From an uncultured Saprospiraceae bacterium (lineage in GTDB: Bacteria > Bacteroidota > Bacteroidia > Chitinophagales > Saprospiraceae), in assembly GCA_937139495.1 (NCBI GenBank), contig CAKZQC010000021.1, positions 47,334 through 111,333 of the forward strand: a stretch of DNA of 64,000 nucleotides, in the 5' to 3' direction. This document shows, in pieces, positions 17,815-26,865 of this stretch (position 1 is its first letter; every line of letters begins with the position of its first letter). Made by a program: the position numbers and the translations under genes. Under the pieces are notes generated by a model that worked only from the letters and a program-made list of their open reading frames with translations, searched no databases and was not told where the DNA came from.

Positions 17815-18198
17815 ATGGGAAGCAAGGCAGGACGTTTTATCATGGGATTCATTATGTTCGTAGGGGGGGTGTATCTCTTATTACAAGAAATACGGGTCTA
17901 TACAGGCTTTGGACATGGGCGTTCGCTCTATCAAGTCGGCAATGTAGGCATTACTTCAGGCTATATTTTATTGATTTTCATGCTGGGTGTGGGCGTTTTA
18001 TTTTTTAATGGCAAGAATATATTGGGTTGGATACTGACTGCTGGCTCACTGGTCGCTTTAGTTTTTGGCGTTATCGCCAATACCAATTTATCGCTCAACG
18101 GTCTGAGTGCTTTTGATTTGATTGTAATTTTGGTGCTGCTAGCAGGTGGTTTGGGATTGCTATTGAGTGGCATGTATGGCAAAGAGCGCGTTGATTGA
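17815..18198 (+). CDS. small membrane protein with four helices
   Basis: A 127-residue protein with four hydrophobic segments (about residues 7-24, 46-62, 69-88 and 102-120) separated by short loops. A GRSLYQVGNVGITSGYI loop lies between helices one and two. No family is recognised. It is the only plus-strand gene between 12.8 and 35 kb, flanked by minus-strand genes, so it is probably transcribed alone. Confidence 0.65.
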   Translation: MGSKAGRFIMGFIMFVGGVYLLLQEIRVYTGFGHGRSLYQVGNVGITSGYILLIFMLGVGVLFFNGKNILGWILTAGSLVALVFGVIANTNLSLNGLSAFDLIVILVLLAGGLGLLLSGMYGKERVD

Positions 18199-18260
18199 TA
18201 TGTTTTCGACACGGCTGCTGATGGAGTATTGCGATAAGCCATGAAATACCAACTGAGGGC

Positions 18261-18293
18261 AAGTAGGTGGACAAAAATAATAAGGCATTTCAA
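18261..18293 (+). repeat. short dispersed repeat, copy 1
   Basis: AAGTAGGTGGACAAAAATAA followed by TAAGGCATTTCAA. Closely related copies lie at 22977-23010 and, more divergent, at 33857-33885. All lie at gene ends. Confidence 0.6.
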
Positions 18294-18304
18294 TGCTGTA
18301 GTTC

Positions 18305-19414
18305 TTACGATTCTTCGTTTTCCTCTACTCTATTTTCTTCTTCTTGCTCTTCTTCTGACTCTTCGTCGTTGTCACTCATCAAGTAACCAATAGGCTGATA
18401 AGTAGCAATATGGTCAAACAATACCTTGAGCATACCAATCATAGGCAAGGCAATAACAGCTCCTGCCGCACCCCACAAAGAGCCCAATCCAATCACGCCT
18501 AATATACTAAAAAGTGGATTTAGATTGACACTGCTACCCACTATCATCGGTTGCAAAATGTAGGATTCTATGAGTTGAGCTGCCATAATAATTCCTAAAA
18601 TAATAAACACCTCAGTGAGTGAGCCACCTGTAGCAATCGTGACAATAGCCGCCAAACCGCCACCTATCAGATTGCCCGCATAAGGTATGAACGCCAAAAA
18701 AGCCGCCAAAACGCCTAGCAAAATAGCGTACTTGATTCCGACTATAGAAAATCCGACACTGTATATCGTAGCGAGTATCGCAATAATAGTCAACTGCCCA
18801 ACTAGATAGCTCTGTGCTACTTTGGACGTTTGTTCAATCGTTTTTTCGGCATTATTATCTTCGTCAAACAAGCAAATAAAAAAGGTGCGGATACGTTTTT
18901 TTTCGGCGAGCAACAGAATAGAATAGATAAGCGAGAGCAAAAAATTGGCAAGAATACCAGCAGTACCTCCTACAAATTTGCCAATATTTTTTTCTAAATT
19001 ATTGATGGCATCTTCGGCATATTCTTTTTGCCTACTGATTGTAATCCCAAAAAACTCTTTGATGTAATCCTGTCCTTTGTGCTGAACTTCGACGAGTTGT
19101 TGCTTGATTTGGTCAGACTGGTCGGTCAACGACTGTATTTGCCAACCTAGCACGGACATCAATACGAGTACAAACAGCAGAATAAGTGCCGTACACAACA
19201 TAGCGGAAAGATAGCGATTGAGCTTTAGCTTAACCAATTTGTTGTGTAGTGGATTGACCAAGAAAGCAAACATAGCCCCATAAGCTACGGGTATCAGCAA
19301 GCCTCGCCCATAATAAAGTATGGTCGTAACGGCAATAAAAAGTAATGCCGTATAGAGTGGCGTTTGTATTTGTGTCTTGGTTTGTAGTTTTGTTCGCTTG
19401 TCTAGCTTTGTCAT
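18305..19414 (-). CDS. AI-2E family transporter (PerM-like)
   Basis: A 369-residue membrane protein with about eight hydrophobic helices and a large central soluble loop. ILYYGRGLLIPVAYGAMFAF near the N-terminus, VQSYL-like AQSYLVGQLTIIAILATIYS, YAILLGVLAAFLAFIPYAGN and LGSLWGAAGAVIALPMIGML follow the AI-2E/PerM/UPF0118 pattern. Members act as exporters or cation antiporters; the substrate here cannot be told. The last 20 residues are almost entirely acidic. The gene stands alone. Confidence 0.87.
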   Translation of the reverse strand: MTKLDKRTKLQTKTQIQTPLYTALLFIAVTTILYYGRGLLIPVAYGAMFAFLVNPLHNKLVKLKLNRYLSAMLCTALILLFVLVLMSVLGWQIQSLTDQSDQIKQQLVEVQHKGQDYIKEFFGITISRQKEYAEDAINNLEKNIGKFVGGTAGILANFLLSLIYSILLLAEKKRIRTFFICLFDEDNNAEKTIEQTSKVAQSYLVGQLTIIAILATIYSVGFSIVGIKYAILLGVLAAFLAFIPYAGNLIGGGLAAIVTIATGGSLTEVFIILGIIMAAQLIESYILQPMIVGSSVNLNPLFSILGVIGLGSLWGAAGAVIALPMIGMLKVLFDHIATYQPIGYLMSDNDEESEEEQEEENRVEENEES

Positions 19415-19518
19415 AGTCGATAATTTGACTTATAACAGTTTCGACCTTCAATCGTTCTCCAATAGTGCTATTCTTTGAGAAAAATTTGAAAGATTCTTTC
19501 CTACTTTTTGAATTTCTC

Positions 19519-20796
19519 TTACAAGCCTTCTATTGCCTTCAAGAATTTCGTCTTCCCTTTTTTATTCAACGAAAGTGTTAGATTATTATCCGTTTTGTTA
19601 GGCTGGTAATCTTTCAGAATCGTATATTCAAAATCAGCTCCTGCATTATAGGCTACAATATCTACTTTCTCGCCTAGTGGAAAATTAATCTTACTTTTGC
19701 TTTCGGAATAAAACAGCTTATAGACTTCTTGATTTTCAGCTGTTGGCACAAACGGAATGACAATATTTCTATCTTCAAATACCATGACGATATTCATTTG
19801 CTCGTAGGGCTTATCCAATTTCAATACAATAGGATCTATTTGATTGGCATCTTCGGTAAAAAGTAAGTGGTCAATATTGACCCAATTTCGATCACTTAGT
19901 ATTGTAATATATTGGTAACTATTAGTAGAATTTGTCAAAATTGGATTTCTTAATTCACTCCTTATTTGCCCTACATTATCGCAAGTAGTCAAATATTTGA
20001 CTTCCTCTTCGGCTATTCCCTGCACACGGCTTTCGTTGGCAATAAATTCATAGATATTCTTAATCTCCTGATCACTGAGTTGCTCAAAAGATGTCATATG
20101 TGCATGACTCCACGCACTAAGAAGACAAAGTGCTAAGGTATCTCCAGCTTCTATTAGATCAACTGAGTTTCTAGTAAACTCTAATAACCAAGTACTGTCC
20201 CTAAACAAATGTACATTGCCTAATGCAGGTCCTGTCATGTCGTAACGCAAAGTAGGATTGTGACAACTGGTGCAGTACTGCATAAATAGTGCTTTTCCAT
20301 TTTGCAGATTTTGGGTATTGGCTAGCTCTATGGCACTTTCTGTATTTTTCCAGACCAGTACACCATTTTCCTCTTGAGCAATGTATTTGGACATCATCGA
20401 ATTGGCGGTGTTGGTCGGAATTTCTATCTCAATCAACTTCTTGAAAGTCTCTGTATTATTGGTTTTGTCTTGCAATTGGAACATACCTCCACTCTCCAAA
20501 AAGTTGCCTTTGTCATCAATCGTGTAGAGTTTATTGCGAATCATATCTGCCTTGGTTAGTGCTGCCGCAAAACTCAATTGAATCATTCTACTTTTGGTGC
20601 AATCAAATGTATTGGCTTCGATTTTGACACGAATTCCCTCCTTGCTAATCAACACCGTATCTCTATCGCAGATCACTTCAAAACTTTGGTATTCGCTGCC
20701 GGCCAAAATAAAAGGTGTCCTGCCCGAATCATTGTCTTGGCAACCAATTAGTATCAATAGACTTATTGAAATATAAATAGCGTATAAGTTTTTCAT
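19519..20796 (-). CDS. cytochrome c-domain lipoprotein
   Basis: A 425-residue lipoprotein from the ATG at 20796 (lipobox LILIGC). An upstream in-frame ATG at 20877 would place 27 non-hydrophobic residues before the signal and is rejected. The central part is a class I cytochrome c domain. The haem motif CTSCH lies in LFMQYCTSCHNPTLRYDMTGP, and the distal methionine is probably in HAHMTSFEQLSDQEI, followed by the usual C-terminal helix KNIYEFIAN. The flanking domains are unrecognised beta-rich sequence. Likely a periplasmic or surface electron carrier. A TATCTTTG promoter element lies 37 bp upstream. Confidence 0.8.
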   Translation of the reverse strand: MKNLYAIYISISLLILIGCQDNDSGRTPFILAGSEYQSFEVICDRDTVLISKEGIRVKIEANTFDCTKSRMIQLSFAAALTKADMIRNKLYTIDDKGNFLESGGMFQLQDKTNNTETFKKLIEIEIPTNTANSMMSKYIAQEENGVLVWKNTESAIELANTQNLQNGKALFMQYCTSCHNPTLRYDMTGPALGNVHLFRDSTWLLEFTRNSVDLIEAGDTLALCLLSAWSHAHMTSFEQLSDQEIKNIYEFIANESRVQGIAEEEVKYLTTCDNVGQIRSELRNPILTNSTNSYQYITILSDRNWVNIDHLLFTEDANQIDPIVLKLDKPYEQMNIVMVFEDRNIVIPFVPTAENQEVYKLFYSESKSKINFPLGEKVDIVAYNAGADFEYTILKDYQPNKTDNNLTLSLNKKGKTKFLKAIEGL

Positions 20797-20832
20797 CGTA
20801 TTTTTTTTGGCGTGAAGCAATGGATAATCACA

Positions 20833-20840
20833 CAAAGATA
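20833..20840 (-). promoter_or_regulatory. -7 element of the cytochrome c lipoprotein gene
   Basis: TATCTTTG on the minus strand, 36 bp upstream of the ATG at 20796; its position supports that start. Confidence 0.5.
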
Positions 20841-20886
20841 CTTTATTTGTAGCTTTAATACAATTTTGATTTCGCACAAAAAAGAA

Positions 20887-20921
20887 AGCAACTTATTGAA
20901 CAGTACTCGTCCAATAAGTTG
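20887..20921 (-). terminator. terminator of the 412-residue exported protein
   Basis: GCAACTTATTG pairs with CAATAAGTTGC. On the minus strand it is followed by a T-rich tail. It lies 28 bp after the stop at 20950. Confidence 0.75.
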
Positions 20922-20949
20922 CCCATCTCTATACGACATCTATCCGAAA

Positions 20950-22188
20950 TTAATCTTCATCATCGTCTTCGTCAGCCATTTCTATATCCTCATCTGATAC
21001 GTTGGTCAATGTCTCCATGTGACGTGTCGTCATGTGATGAAAAGCAAGGTGTGCTTTAAATTCTTCTGCTTTTCTCAATTCTCTTTTGGCAACCCCACCC
21101 AACACTTTAGACTCTAGGTTTTCGGTACACCATTCTATTACTTCATCGTGTCTATCCAAGTAGCTCAATATGGTCATCATATTCTGAAAAGCAAATTTTT
21201 TCACTTTCTTTTCCTTCTTATCCGTATCAGGAATTTTGTTGACAAGTCCTGTAAAGTAAGCCAAAATAGGGTTGAATTTTTCTTCACTTTCTTGGATCGT
21301 TTCGCTCGCTCTGAACTTACCGAATAACAATTTTGATGCTTGACAAGCATCATTCCACATCTTGAATTGGTCGTGTTTTTCCGACTTCATTGTCTTGAGG
21401 TAAAACGTATAAACAGTAGGTGTATAGCCATATTTTTGGTTCAGTACACCAATCGCTTTCGTATAAGCTATTTCAGGATACATCTGTCTGAAACTATTTA
21501 ATTCTGCTTGTTTGTTTCCAGTATATTCTTGATACGCATCGTTGGAAGAACGATGTGCTCTAGTCTGGACACTTTTTGAGACATTCAAGTTGACTTGATC
21601 CGCCAATGGTAGGTTCTCTCCTTGTAGTCCTACATCTTCTCCAATATCTCCTTCCGAATCTTCTGCTGACAAAAATGGATTTTCCTCCAATTCTTTTTGT
21701 TTTGCTGCTTCAGCGGCTTCTCTTTTTAGTTCTGCTTTTGTTTTCTTTCTTGGTTTGGCATTATATTTAAATGGATTATTTTCTCCATAAATGTACAATG
21801 TACCTCTACCTTGTGCTGAGTTGATGTAAGTATATTCTGTCCATTTGGCAGTTACATTACCTTCTTTATCTTTGGTTTGGCGGGCTTTGGTTGTCACTTT
21901 TGGTTTAGCAACAGAAAAACCATAAACACTAACCACCCCTTTGAGGTTAGGACTTTCTTGATCCCAAGTCCAGCCGTGTATTGTTTTGCCATGTGGATTG
22001 ATAGCAGCAGCATAAGAACCTATCGTATAGAGGTTATATGTACGTCGGCTTGGTTCTGTATAATTTAGTGGTAATCTTGTTTTTTGGACTTTGACTACTT
22101 CGCCTTTAAACTTTGCTTTTTGAGCTTGTAAAGTATTGCCTATAAGTAGGCAACAGGCTAACAGCAAGTACAATCTAAAATTAATCAT
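20950..22188 (-). CDS. exported protein with acidic tail, unknown function
   Basis: A 412-residue protein with a signal peptide (residues 1-22, NTLQAQ). An N-terminal beta-rich region (about 25-160) contains PLNYTEPSRRTYNLYTIG and GRGTLYIYGENNPFKYN. A lysine-rich helix and an acidic linker follow, then an all-helical region with LSYLDRHDEVIEWCTENLES. The protein ends in a strongly acidic stretch (DIEMADEDDDED). I do not recognise the family. Probably periplasmic or surface located. It has its own terminator and is monocistronic. Confidence 0.65.
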   Translation of the reverse strand: MINFRLYLLLACCLLIGNTLQAQKAKFKGEVVKVQKTRLPLNYTEPSRRTYNLYTIGSYAAAINPHGKTIHGWTWDQESPNLKGVVSVYGFSVAKPKVTTKARQTKDKEGNVTAKWTEYTYINSAQGRGTLYIYGENNPFKYNAKPRKKTKAELKREAAEAAKQKELEENPFLSAEDSEGDIGEDVGLQGENLPLADQVNLNVSKSVQTRAHRSSNDAYQEYTGNKQAELNSFRQMYPEIAYTKAIGVLNQKYGYTPTVYTFYLKTMKSEKHDQFKMWNDACQASKLLFGKFRASETIQESEEKFNPILAYFTGLVNKIPDTDKKEKKVKKFAFQNMMTILSYLDRHDEVIEWCTENLESKVLGGVAKRELRKAEEFKAHLAFHHMTTRHMETLTNVSDEDIEMADEDDDED

Positions 22189-22421
22189 ATTAATCTTTTT
22201 TTTAAAAATGGTATAAAAATATTTAAATAATAAAATCTATCTACGTTTCTTTCTGAACGACAAAACCAAGGGTTTGGTATTCCATCATATAACGAATGGT
22301 TTGATTTTGTGCTGCTTAGCACAAAAATGATTGTTACATTCCGTTACTGGGGGGATAGTTGCAGAACCTCCACAAAAAAAGCAAGAATGCTATAAAAAGT
22401 TCCGCTAGGCACTTCGACTTA

Positions 22422-22940
22422 CTATTCTAAGCGTTCAATAAACTGCTCCAACTCATCCATTTGACCTTGACAGACAAGGTCTAATGTAGGGCTAGAACTA
22501 ATAGTACTATTGCACTCAAAGCAGATTTCTAAATATGCAATAACTTCCTTTGCTTCGTTTTCCCACAATAAGCAATGCCTTGGGATATAACAACGTTTAC
22601 TATATATTTTAGCTACAGTATAGTTATTCAATATTTCGTACAGCTCCGAGATTTTTTCTTCTTCTAATACTTCAATAGATTCAAAGCTTTTCGCACGGAT
22701 TACTGTACCTAAAATAGTATTAATATTTAGCCTTCCATCTAGCTCTCCATACCAGACTACTTTGACAGTACTTACCTCTTTTTCAAAATCAAAACTACGG
22801 ATTGCCTCTCTTTCCTTTTCGCAAGAACTGCCCCCAAATATACGTTCTGGTTGAACTGTTGTTGTTTCTTCATGGGAGGTACAACTCCCTAACACAAAAA
22901 AATAAAGCACGAATAGGAACCAGTAGTTAATTTTTCTCAT
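22422..22940 (-). CDS. lipoprotein of unknown function
   Basis: A 172-residue lipoprotein from the ATG at 22940 (MRKINYWFLFVLYFF, lipobox VLGSC). An upstream in-frame ATG at 22991 would lengthen the signal unnaturally. The mature protein is cysteine-containing (SSCEKE, CYIPRHCLLW, CFECN) and contains KVVWYGELDGRLN. No family is recognised. The 230 bp between it and the next gene downstream (22189-22421) hold nothing I can identify. Confidence 0.6.
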   Translation of the reverse strand: MRKINYWFLFVLYFFVLGSCTSHEETTTVQPERIFGGSSCEKEREAIRSFDFEKEVSTVKVVWYGELDGRLNINTILGTVIRAKSFESIEVLEEEKISELYEILNNYTVAKIYSKRCYIPRHCLLWENEAKEVIAYLEICFECNSTISSSPTLDLVCQGQMDELEQFIERLE

Positions 22941-22976
22941 AATATATTTTTTATTCCTTACTATCAAAACAAGCTT

Positions 22977-23010
22977 TAAGTACGTGGACACAAATAATAA
23001 GGCATTTCAA
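22977..23010 (+). repeat. short dispersed repeat, copy 2
   Basis: Matches copy 1 at 18261-18293 with two or three differences (TAAGTACGTGGACACAAAT, then AATAAGGCATTTCAA). It lies between the ends of two minus-strand genes. Confidence 0.6.
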
Positions 23011-23032
23011 ATAGTTTCAGAACTATCCGTTA

Positions 23033-24097
23033 TTAATCCAAAAATTGGTTCTTGTCAGTTATTTCAAGGACATTTTCTTTTTGGGTGTACCATTCTACAA
23101 ACGCATCATACTGCTCTTCATTATTTTTGAGCCATTGCTCAAATTCGTTGGGAGCTCCAATTTGGAGTACGTAATGATTATACGCCTCAAACACACCTGC
23201 TTCTATCATTTTTTGGTGGTAGTCAAATAGCACGTTGGGATACTCCTTTTCGTCGCCCTCAAAAAAGAACTCAATAAACTTGCTACGCATCTGCGAGACC
23301 GATTGCAAGCTTACTTCACTTTGTCCAATGGTTGCTAAAACGAAATTTTTGCCAAAAGGGGCACAAAGTGGCAGGTCAAAATTTCCTTTTTTTAGATCGT
23401 CTGCAAAGAGTGTAATCTCACAAAAATCTAGCGTTACGCTACCCTCTTTTTCACCAAAACTAATGGAGGATTCATACGTTTGATAGAGTAGCTCACTGAT
23501 TTCTTGCGTTCGGGCAGTGGTTCGTTCTATATTCAAGAATAACTCTCCATAAATAAGCCCATTCAGCTTGTTGTCCGAACTAAGATATAGCAATGCCAAG
23601 CGGTAATAGTTGGACGGATACATCGGCTCTGCTGCTATTCCATTTTTGTAGTTCATTACTGCTTTGTTGTAGTCTTCTTGCATCAAAAATATATTGCCCT
23701 TCTCTAGATGCAAATTTCCTGCATTGGGGAATTTTTTCATGCCTGCCTCATACTCTTTGATGGCTTTTTTGGGGTTGCCCAAATAACTATAGCAGTTGCC
23801 CAACATTTGATAGACTTGGCTATTGATACCTTCATATTTCTTTACCTTCTGGAGTATCTTAACAGCACTTTTATACTCTTTCTGTATTACGTGTGCGTAA
23901 GCAATTTCGTACGGGTAGGTGTGTTCTGTGGGGTCTAGCTTTTTGCACTCTTCGAGTAGTGCGACACTTTCCTCGATTTGTCCTGCATCCATTAGTTCGA
24001 TGGCTTCTTTAGCTTTATTCCAAGCTAATTCTTTGTTATTTTGAGCTTGTAAGCTCCATACTGACATTGCCAAAAAGGCGATAAATATCCATTTCAT
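23033..24097 (-). CDS. exported TPR-repeat protein
   Basis: A 354-residue protein with a signal peptide (residues 1-18, SVWSLQAQ). Tetratricopeptide repeats fill residues 20-190: AWNKAKEAIELMDAGQIEESVALLEEC, AYAHVIQKEYKSAVKILQKVKKY, QMLGNCYSYLGNPKKAIKEYEAG and LEKGNIFLMQEDYNKAVMNYKNG. The C-terminal half has the ASLL-like NFVLATIGQSEVSLQ and a helical end. TPR proteins mediate protein contacts. The partner is unknown. The next gene upstream starts 36 bp away on the same strand. Confidence 0.75.
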   Translation of the reverse strand: MKWIFIAFLAMSVWSLQAQNNKELAWNKAKEAIELMDAGQIEESVALLEECKKLDPTEHTYPYEIAYAHVIQKEYKSAVKILQKVKKYEGINSQVYQMLGNCYSYLGNPKKAIKEYEAGMKKFPNAGNLHLEKGNIFLMQEDYNKAVMNYKNGIAAEPMYPSNYYRLALLYLSSDNKLNGLIYGELFLNIERTTARTQEISELLYQTYESSISFGEKEGSVTLDFCEITLFADDLKKGNFDLPLCAPFGKNFVLATIGQSEVSLQSVSQMRSKFIEFFFEGDEKEYPNVLFDYHQKMIEAGVFEAYNHYVLQIGAPNEFEQWLKNNEEQYDAFVEWYTQKENVLEITDKNQFLD

Positions 24098-24133
24098 GTT
24101 GTTGGAAGTGATTTGGTTTATAAAAAAAGTTGT

Positions 24134-24859
24134 TTAAAAATTAAGCACGTCTTCTACACCGACCAGTTCGCTCCATCTTGCCGACAGAAACTTGGCGTAG
24201 GCTATCGGCTCCATGCCATAACTTCCTAGACTGTGTCCGTCATTGACTTCTATCAGATAGTACTCCCCTTCGGCATCTACTCCAAAATCTAAACAGTAGG
24301 CACTCGGTTGATTGGTATAAGCAGCTATAGCCGATTCTACAACACTCAAATCCAATTGGCTATCCCATTGCCCTCTGTAATATCGTACATCTATCAAGAC
24401 TCCATATCGAACGAAGCAGCGCCATTCTGTCACCACGGGTATGACTTCCGAACACCAAACGTCCACTTCTTCTTCGTATTTCAATCCGATGAAATCTCCA
24501 AAACGTTCAATTACTTTTCCTTTGAATAATTTTGTTTGTACGGGCTTGATAAAAATCCCAAATTGCCCTGATTGCATTACTTTTTGGAGGGTCGAAGTCC
24601 ATACTTTGCGGCGGAGAAACGTACGCAATGATGCAGGATATTCTATCTCGTAAGGAGTGTATATGCCCAACTGTTCTAGCCGTTTTCTGATTATGCCTAT
24701 TCCACCCACAAATGTAGTAGCTCTATCTACAGACTGCACTTCTTCTATGTCTTGATATTTGATAACTTCAAACCCTAAAGCCTCAAAGCCAGCTGCTGCC
24801 AAAAACGCATTGATGTTGTGGTATTCTCCTTTTTCGTCTGTTTGAATATAAACGGTCAT
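24134..24859 (-). CDS. ATP-grasp (R2K/DUF4343-like) protein
   Basis: A 241-residue soluble protein with ATP-grasp features. FGIFIKPVQTKLFKGKVI holds the phosphate-binding lysines, WCSEVIPVVTEWRCFVRYGV the central strand, and CLDFGVDAEGEYYLIEVNDGHSLGSYG the metal-binding acidic/Asn motif (EVND). The short lid and the VTEWR arrangement are those of R2K-type ATP-grasp proteins. These join a carboxylate and an amine using ATP, often in peptide modification. The substrate is unknown. It lies 36 bp upstream of the TPR protein gene on the same strand. Confidence 0.75.
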   Translation of the reverse strand: MTVYIQTDEKGEYHNINAFLAAAGFEALGFEVIKYQDIEEVQSVDRATTFVGGIGIIRKRLEQLGIYTPYEIEYPASLRTFLRRKVWTSTLQKVMQSGQFGIFIKPVQTKLFKGKVIERFGDFIGLKYEEEVDVWCSEVIPVVTEWRCFVRYGVLIDVRYYRGQWDSQLDLSVVESAIAAYTNQPSAYCLDFGVDAEGEYYLIEVNDGHSLGSYGMEPIAYAKFLSARWSELVGVEDVLNF

Positions 24860-24946
24860 TAGTTGGGGGTATTATTTTATTGAATAATAAGTTGAGGTAC
24901 TCTAGCACGAAGAAAAGGATACGGAGTTATCAGAACCTCCTATTTT

Positions 24947-25939
24947 TTAGTCCAATTTAAAACGAATAGGCATATTCATTTTTACTTTTACAGGTTTTCC
25001 ATCTTGCATACCGGGTCTCCAATCAGGCAAAAGTCGCACAATCCGTAAACATTCTTTTTCTATACTTTCGCAAACTCCTGAGGGGGTATGTACGTCTTCA
25101 ACTTTGCCCTCTTCTGTAATCGTAAAACGAACAACAGCCCTTCCTTCTGCCTCATTCTCTCTAGCCACTGCAGGATACATAATATTACTATAAATATGTT
25201 TCATTAACAACCTATCCGACTCCTTCTTTCGTTCTTCAATATCTTCACATTCGATTAGATAAGGCATTGATTCTGTCTTGGGTTGTTTTTCTTTTTGAGC
25301 GATAAATTCGGCTGTTTCTTTGATTGTTTCCGATAGTTCGTTTCCTTCATAGACATAAACAGCTACTTCTTGACCGAGTGTATCGTACTTGATATAGGCA
25401 CCTTGTTTTTTTCCGTCGAGCCAGTTAATTTCATTTCTTATTCTGCCTTTCGCATCATAATTTTTCCAAGTTCCGTGATACTCTCCTGCTCTATAGTTCC
25501 CTTGACTGCTGACATTTCCAGTAGTAGAATGATACGATTTCCATTCGCCACTTTTAGTACCATTCTCATAGTTGCCTTCGGTGATTTTGATACCACTATC
25601 CAACCAAGTTGTATAAGCTCCGTGCAGCAATGTTCTCTTGTTGTAATCGTACGTTTTGAGCGATGTTATTTGTTTTTTTTCTGGATAAAAAAGTCGCACA
25701 ATATAAGCTTCTTTTCCTCTAGTGGACGCGACTCCTTGGTACCAAGAATACACTTTAGTTTCCGTTTCTGCCAAATAATCATTGTACGTATCTTCGTAAG
25801 GATTGGGCGTAGTTTTTGAAATATCTACTGTCTTTGTTGTTGTTTCTGTCTTTGTAGTCGTCGTGGTTCTGGTAGTAGCTGTACAGCTAAACATTAGACA
25901 AACTATGGCGAGCAATAAATAATAAGGCATACTATTCAT
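24947..25939 (-). CDS. TonB-C-terminal lipoprotein with MORN-like repeats
   Basis: A 330-residue lipoprotein (lipobox LMFSC, Cys19) followed by a threonine-rich linker. Residues about 105-200 hold MORN/YwqK-like repeats (HGAYTTWLDSGIKITEGNYENG, SGEWKSYHSTTGNVSSQGNY, HGTWKNYDAKGRIRNEINWLDG). The C-terminal 90 residues are a TonB domain: YPAVARENEAEGRAVVRFTI, then LLPDWRPGMQDGKPVKVKMNMP. TonB carries energy from the inner membrane to outer-membrane receptors, but this one is a lipoprotein rather than an inner-membrane protein, so it may be a non-canonical form. A TACCTTTG element lies 30 bp upstream. Confidence 0.8.
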   Translation of the reverse strand: MNSMPYYLLLAIVCLMFSCTATTRTTTTTKTETTTKTVDISKTTPNPYEDTYNDYLAETETKVYSWYQGVASTRGKEAYIVRLFYPEKKQITSLKTYDYNKRTLLHGAYTTWLDSGIKITEGNYENGTKSGEWKSYHSTTGNVSSQGNYRAGEYHGTWKNYDAKGRIRNEINWLDGKKQGAYIKYDTLGQEVAVYVYEGNELSETIKETAEFIAQKEKQPKTESMPYLIECEDIEERKKESDRLLMKHIYSNIMYPAVARENEAEGRAVVRFTITEEGKVEDVHTPSGVCESIEKECLRIVRLLPDWRPGMQDGKPVKVKMNMPIRFKLD

Positions 25940-25969
25940 AATTAATTAGGGTTGTTAAATAATTTGCAT

Positions 25970-25977
25970 CAAAGGTA
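25970..25977 (-). promoter_or_regulatory. -7 element of the TonB/MORN lipoprotein gene
   Basis: TACCTTTG on the minus strand matches TAnnTTTG, 31 bp upstream of the start. Confidence 0.5.
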
Positions 25978-26027
25978 CTACTTTTTGATAGATTCAAACT
26001 GGGGATTGTGCAAATTAATCGCCTGTA

Positions 26028-26300
26028 CTACAGAGGCTCTTTATCATCTAAGGTCACTCCTGGCTTGAGGGTATAAGAAAAACCCATAGCGATAGTATCT
26101 TTTAGCAATACTCTTTTCAATAATACATACGTATCCTTATTTTTTTCGATGTAGGCAAATCTTCCATCTTCCAGATAAATCTCTATCCAGTCGTGCTCAT
26201 CGCTTCTTTTTTCTCTGTTGTAAGGAATGATTTCATTGGGTTGCAATTTCAATTGATCTATCTCCTTGGCTCTATAATGCGGTTCGAGATAAACGGGTAT
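26028..26300 (-). pseudogene. remnant of an SH3-like-domain protein
   Basis: An open frame without a proper start: the longest version begins at a TTG (26252), but protein-like sequence extends upstream to a stop at 26301-26303 (IPVYLEPHYRAKEIDQL, then LQPNEIIPYNREKRSDEHD). The part HDWIEIYLEDGRFAYIEKNK resembles a bacterial SH3-type domain. The upstream half is missing. It lies in the same frame as the decayed ceramidase-like gene next to it, separated by stop codons, so both belong to one degraded stretch. Confidence 0.55.
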
Positions 26301-26838
26301 TTATTGGAGGGTTTTTAAATGTTTTTTGGTCATGGTGGGGTGTTTTTTTTTAATGAAGTTATTCCAATCCTCTGCTTCTGTACTTATATACTTGGGTTTG
26401 CCTTTCGATTCTTATACCAGTTCCTTACCTATTTCTCTAAAAAAGTTGAATTTTGTTTTGCTTAGCTTGGTATGTTTTTTTAGTGCCTCATTTTCTGTCC
26501 ACCAATCGAGGTTTCGAGCATGCCAAATAGCCCCTTCTTGGTAGTATGCAAAAGCCGTGCAGGCAAACGCATATTTGACAATATGCGTAATAAAGATTAG
26601 CAAACAACACTTGATTTTCGTTATAATCACAGTACTTGGCGATGCACTTAATTTCCTCCAGATAAGCAGCAGGTATTTGAGTTTTGAAAACAACTAAATA
26701 CTCCTCAAACAAGGCTTCGTAGTCTTCTATATCTTTTTGATAGCAAGCTATCAATTCGTTAATTTCATTCCTATAATCTACTGCAAAATCCCACCGTTGA
26801 TTGGGTGGAAGGTCTAAATTTATAGTTATTTCTTGCAT
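26301..26838 (-). pseudogene. decayed acid-ceramidase/NAAA-like gene
   Basis: The N-terminal part (from ATG 26838) reads QEITINLDLPPNQRW, later YLEEIKCIAKYCDYNENQVLFANLYYA. This resembles the N-terminal region of N-acylethanolamine/ceramide amidases. Near 26590 the homology moves to another frame: FACTAFAYYQEGAIWHARNLDWW carries the expected catalytic cysteine (CTAFA) and the xxRNLDW motif. The frame then meets a stop at 26412-26414, continues open (KGKPKYISTEAEDWNNF), and stops again at 26301-26303. One frameshift plus a nonsense codon and loss of the rest of the hydrolase domain make it non-functional. Confidence 0.65.
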
Positions 26839-26865
26839 TATCAATTGGGTTTTTATTCGTTCCTT

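Noticed and set aside
17961..18293. 110-residue open frame on minus overlapping the small membrane protein
   Set aside because: Mirrors the plus-strand gene with four helices and runs into the dispersed repeat; no family features.
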